Assembly: GCA_023438065.1 (NCBI GenBank)
Contig: JAEXRH010000016.1
Location: 1 to 64,000, forward strand
Length of the DNA stretch: 64,000 nt
From: Spirochaetota bacterium
GTDB taxonomy: Bacteria > Spirochaetota > Spirochaetia > Treponematales > Treponemataceae
Direction: 5' to 3'
Positions 60,938 through 64,000 of the stretch are shown in pieces. The notes beneath the pieces are model-generated. The model did no database searches. It had not been told where the DNA came from and saw only the letters and a program-made list of their open reading frames with translations. A program made the position numbers and the translations under genes. Each line of letters begins with the position of its first letter. Position 1 is the stretch's first letter.

Positions 60938-62269
60938 TTAAGGCCCGAAGGTTCCGGGCTCGGGGAGCCTGACCCGCACGAGGTTGACGAAGGCGTCGGC
61001 ATTGCGCGCGGTAAAGGACTCGATCGTCGTTTCGACGGCGCTTTCGAACACCGCGACCGTAAACCGGCCGTCGCGGGCGAAGTACGGGAAGAACGCGGCG
61101 ACGTGATGGTACTGGCGAAGGGGCGGCTCGCCCCGCTCGCGGCTGACCGCGCCGAGATAGAAGTGCCCTGGCTCGGTGACCGCGAGATGGTAGAGAAGCG
61201 GCGCGAGCGCGGTCGCGCGATAGCCGACGTTCACCTGGTACGGCGGTATGCCGCTCAAGGGATCGATCGTCACGTCCACCCCGGCCTCCGCGCTCGAGAC
61301 AGTCCGCCCGGTATCGAGCGAGACGACCGCCGCGGCGAGGTTTCGGGTCCAATTGAGGGCGAAAAACACGTCCCGCTCGTCCACGTACGGGGTGACGAAC
61401 AGGTTTTCGGGCACGGGGGTCGAATCCTTCAACGGCTCTATCTTGAGCCCCCCTCCGACGCGGGGCCGCACGATACCGTCGACGATCCACTTCGCGAAGC
61501 CCGAACAGTTCACGCCCCCGTATATGTCGCCGGAGGGTCGGTCCTTTGGCCGCGCGGAGAGGATAGCCTTCGGGTCCTGAGGTTTCCCGGTTTCGATCAG
61601 GACCGGCTGTCCGCGCTCGTCGAACGCCCCGTCGTCAAGGTACACGAGGGTCTTGAGCCCTTCGCGAATCGCCGAGACGGCGGCTTCGGTCTCGGCCGAG
61701 GGGCGACCCGCCCCGGTCACGAGGTTCCAGGGCATTGACGCGGAGGTCGTTTCCATAATCGACGCGAACGACGCGCCATAGAGCCGATGGAAGGGAACGC
61801 CGAGCGGGACGCCCGTATGCGCGTCGACGCCGAGGATGACGAGATCGACGAGGGTGCGGCCCTTGTCGACGTCGCCCGAGGGACGGAGACGCACGTAGAG
61901 CTCGGGGTCGTCCGACGGGTAGATCCTGATGCTGTCGGCCTGTCCGTCCGCGAGCCGTCGAAAGAGAACCCACGTTCCCCTGACGGTCGGGCTGTCGTCC
62001 GGCCTGACGGTCACGGCGAGAAAGCTCCCTGTCGCGTCCTTTTTTTGCGAGACCGAGAAGCGGAAGAGATACCGATCGGTATATTGCGTATCCTTGAGCG
62101 CCATGACGCCGTTGACGCCGTCGTCGAGCCATTCGGCCGCTATCGCGCGGCGAACGGAGTCCGACTCGATGAGCGGGGAGGCTGCGGGGACGTCGAGCGC
62201 GAATCCCGCGGAAAGGACCGAAAGCGCGAGGGCAATCAAGGCGATAACCGATCTGAATGAATGCGTCAT
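60938..62269 (-). CDS. Exported protein of unknown function with NCSGF motif
   Basis: Protein of 443 residues. Signal peptide (SVIALIALALSVLSAGFALD), then a region of mixed alpha/beta character. A cysteine in GGVNCSGFAKWIVDG and later histidines (QYHHVAAFFPYF) are arranged somewhat like NlpC/P60 or papain-type amidases, but the fold is not certain. ATG 62269 is chosen because the signal peptide starts there; no Shine-Dalgarno sequence is visible and a GATACT -10 (62284-62279) lies nine bases upstream. Its neighbours do not reveal the role. Confidence 0.65.
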   Translation of the reverse strand: MTHSFRSVIALIALALSVLSAGFALDVPAASPLIESDSVRRAIAAEWLDDGVNGVMALKDTQYTDRYLFRFSVSQKKDATGSFLAVTVRPDDSPTVRGTWVLFRRLADGQADSIRIYPSDDPELYVRLRPSGDVDKGRTLVDLVILGVDAHTGVPLGVPFHRLYGASFASIMETTSASMPWNLVTGAGRPSAETEAAVSAIREGLKTLVYLDDGAFDERGQPVLIETGKPQDPKAILSARPKDRPSGDIYGGVNCSGFAKWIVDGIVRPRVGGGLKIEPLKDSTPVPENLFVTPYVDERDVFFALNWTRNLAAAVVSLDTGRTVSSAEAGVDVTIDPLSGIPPYQVNVGYRATALAPLLYHLAVTEPGHFYLGAVSRERGEPPLRQYHHVAAFFPYFARDGRFTVAVFESAVETTIESFTARNADAFVNLVRVRLPEPGTFGP

Positions 62270-62393
62270 ACCGCTTTGAGTATCGGCAGCTTTCGGGGAA
62301 AACTTTCGAAAAGAGGATGCCCGTAACGGCACCGCAGTGGGGCGACCACCGGCGACGCGGGACTCAACGCCCCCGCGCGCCGGCTAATCGCCG

Positions 62394-64000
62394 TCAGTGC
62401 GCGATAGTGTCCTTCTTCGTGTCGTCCGGGTGCGTCCCCAAAGGCGCGTTCGCGAGAAGGAGCTTGAGCCGGTTGAGCTGGTTGACCTCGCTCGCGCCCG
62501 GGTCGTAGTCGATCGCCGCGATGTTCGAGCCGGGATACCGCCTCCTGAGCTCCTTGATCATCCCCTTCCCCGTGACGTGGTTCGGGAGACAGGCGAACGG
62601 CTGCACGCACGCGATGCTCGGCACGCCCGTGTGGATGAGCTCGATCATCTCGGCGGTGAGGAACCAGCCCTCTCCGGTCATGTTCCCGAGCTGCACGATG
62701 TCGTCCACACCCTCCTGGAGACGGTAGATCGACTCGGGCGGCGTGAAGCGGCGGCTCGCGGAGAGCGCCTTCTTGATGACGACGCGATAGCGCTCGAGCG
62801 CCCACACGGCGATGTGCGCGTTCCGCTCGGCCCGTTTCGGGAACGCGAGCTTCCGGTGCTTGTACACCCCGTTGATGAAGGAGTAGAAAAGGAAGTCCGC
62901 GAGGTCGGGAACGACGCACTCGGCTCCCTCGCGCTCGATCGTCCCGAAGATATCGTTGTTCGCGGTCGGGTGGAACTTGACGAGGATCTCGCCGACGACG
63001 CCGACGCGGGGCTTACGGACGTCCCGCAAGGGGAGCTCGTCGAACGCGCGGACGGTTTCCCTGATGAGCCTGTGGTACGCGGGGAAGGAGCCCGACTCGA
63101 CGACCTCGATCGCGCGCGCGTTGAAGCGCTCGTAGAGGGCGTTCGCCGATCCTTCCTCGGCCTCGTAGGGCCTGACGCGGTAGAGCACGCGCATGAAAAG
63201 GTCGCCGAGCATGATCGCCATCATCGCGCGGTTGAGAAGCGGGAGCGTCGGCTTGAAGCCGGGGTTCTTCTCGAGACCCTGCGCCGAGAGGGAGATCACC
63301 GGGATGTGGCCCCAGCCGATGTCCGAGAGGGCGCGCCTGATGAAGCCGATGTAGTTCGTCGCGCGGCAGCCGCCTCCCGTCTGCGAGATGAGGAGGGCCA
63401 CCTTGTCGAGGTCGTACTCGCCCGACTTGAGCGCCGCGATCATCTGGCCCGCGACGATGATCGACGGGTAGCACGCGTCGTTGTTCACGTACTGGAGCCC
63501 GGTGTCGACGGCCTTCGTGTCGACGTCGGGGAGGATGACGAAGTTGTAGCCCGCGGCCTCGAAGGCGCGCTGGAGGATCCGGAAATGGATCGGCGACATC
63601 TGCGGAGCGAGGATCGTGAAGCGCTTCTTCATCTCGCGGGTGAAAATCGCGCGCTTGTGGCTCGAGGAAAGGGCCTTCGCCCGGGTCTCGTTCCGGTCTC
63701 GCTCGCGGATCGCCGCGATGAGGCTCCGCATGCGGATGCGCACCGCGCCGAGGTTCGAGCCCTCGTCGATCTTGACGAGGGTGTACATGCGTCCCTTCGC
63801 GTCGAGTATCTCCTGCACCTGGTCCGAGGTTACCGCGTCGAGGCCGCAACCGAAGCTCGTCAGCTGCACGAGCTCGAGGTCGCGGTTCGTCGTCACGTAC
63901 TGCGCGGCGCGATAGAGCCGGTTATGGTAGGTCCACTGGTCGACGATGCGGAGGGGCCGCTCGACCGCGCCGAGATGGGCGACCGAGTCCTCGGTGAGGA
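62394..64000 (-). CDS. 2-Hydroxyacyl-CoA-dehydratase-related large protein, C-terminal part (partial)
   Basis: The reading frame is open from the stop at 62394 to the window edge at 64000, so about 535 residues are seen and the start lies outside. The sequence matches the C-terminal portion of the large (about 1400-residue) acyl-CoA dehydratase activase/DUF2229 fusion proteins: TSFGCGLDAVTSDQ, YVNNDACYPSIIVAGQM, LISQTGGGCRATNYIGF, and PFACLPNHVTGKG, with conserved cysteines that would bind iron-sulfur clusters. A GTG at 63896 is internal and not the start. Such proteins are common in anaerobes, but the reaction is not established. Confidence 0.85.
   Translation of the reverse strand, partial: LTEDSVAHLGAVERPLRIVDQWTYHNRLYRAAQYVTTNRDLELVQLTSFGCGLDAVTSDQVQEILDAKGRMYTLVKIDEGSNLGAVRIRMRSLIAAIRERDRNETRAKALSSSHKRAIFTREMKKRFTILAPQMSPIHFRILQRAFEAAGYNFVILPDVDTKAVDTGLQYVNNDACYPSIIVAGQMIAALKSGEYDLDKVALLISQTGGGCRATNYIGFIRRALSDIGWGHIPVISLSAQGLEKNPGFKPTLPLLNRAMMAIMLGDLFMRVLYRVRPYEAEEGSANALYERFNARAIEVVESGSFPAYHRLIRETVRAFDELPLRDVRKPRVGVVGEILVKFHPTANNDIFGTIEREGAECVVPDLADFLFYSFINGVYKHRKLAFPKRAERNAHIAVWALERYRVVIKKALSASRRFTPPESIYRLQEGVDDIVQLGNMTGEGWFLTAEMIELIHTGVPSIACVQPFACLPNHVTGKGMIKELRRRYPGSNIAAIDYDPGASEVNQLNRLKLLLANAPLGTHPDDTKKDTIAH

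Overview
The window is GC-rich, bacterial and densely coded, and reads like a free-living or host-associated spirochaete of the Treponema/Spirochaeta side. The evidence is a CarD-ispD-ispF cluster, a very long coiled-coil protein with a C-terminal helix-turn-helix (the spirochaete 'SpiroCoCo' type), a LolA-like protein of the Treponema TP0789 type between Lol/MacB-like ABC genes, many lipoproteins with short lipoboxes, and C-terminal-aromatic outer-membrane barrels. No rRNA, tRNA, insertion sequence, phage or CRISPR array was seen.

Layout. 1-6.2 kb: DUF454 protein; a promoter-to-terminator RNA of about 130 nt; then a five-gene envelope operon (permease, LolA-like carrier, ATPase, outer-membrane protein, permease). 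6.2-10.9 kb: carAB behind a long AT-rich leader. 11-17 kb: AraC regulator, beta-propeller lipoprotein, DUF523/DUF1722 protein, a divergent SDR/TetR pair with paired operators, and a membrane diguanylate cyclase. 17-19.7 kb: asnB behind a strong hairpin-plus-U-tract attenuator, and a small unknown protein. 19.8-27.5 kb: a TetR-controlled RND efflux operon, an acetyltransferase and a small secreted protein. 27.5-33.4 kb: three tandem paralogous NHL-propeller lipoproteins, each with its own promoter. 33.5-40.5 kb: a small low-GC gene, then a TetR gene, a serine-hydrolase lipoprotein and a GH13 enzyme preceded by copies of one palindrome; then an epimerase and an MFS transporter. 40.5-49 kb: two lipoproteins and a barrel-like protein, thrS under a T-box leader, a second operator array, an unknown 471-aa protein and an oligopeptide-binding protein. 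49-51 kb: CarD-ispD-ispF and a hairpin repeat. 51-64 kb: the coiled-coil protein, a TPR/barrel/ExbB/ExbD/TonB/HAD cluster, an exported unknown, and the C-terminal part of a large acyl-CoA-dehydratase-related protein that runs off the end.

The most interesting signals are regulatory. (1) Nine near-identical palindromes (consensus ATACCTACCGGTAGGTAT) occur in three intergenic regions: in front of the TetR gene at 34131, the GH13 gene at 36557 and the unknown gene at 45980. All keep the same half-site towards the downstream gene, and each carries its own -10-like TATANN, which suggests a compact TetR regulon. (2) A T-box leader with Thr specifier ACC stands in front of thrS. (3) Several genes start within 0-3 nt of a predicted transcription start and have no Shine-Dalgarno sequence, suggesting leaderless mRNAs. 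(4) An unidentified structured RNA lies at about 502-632.
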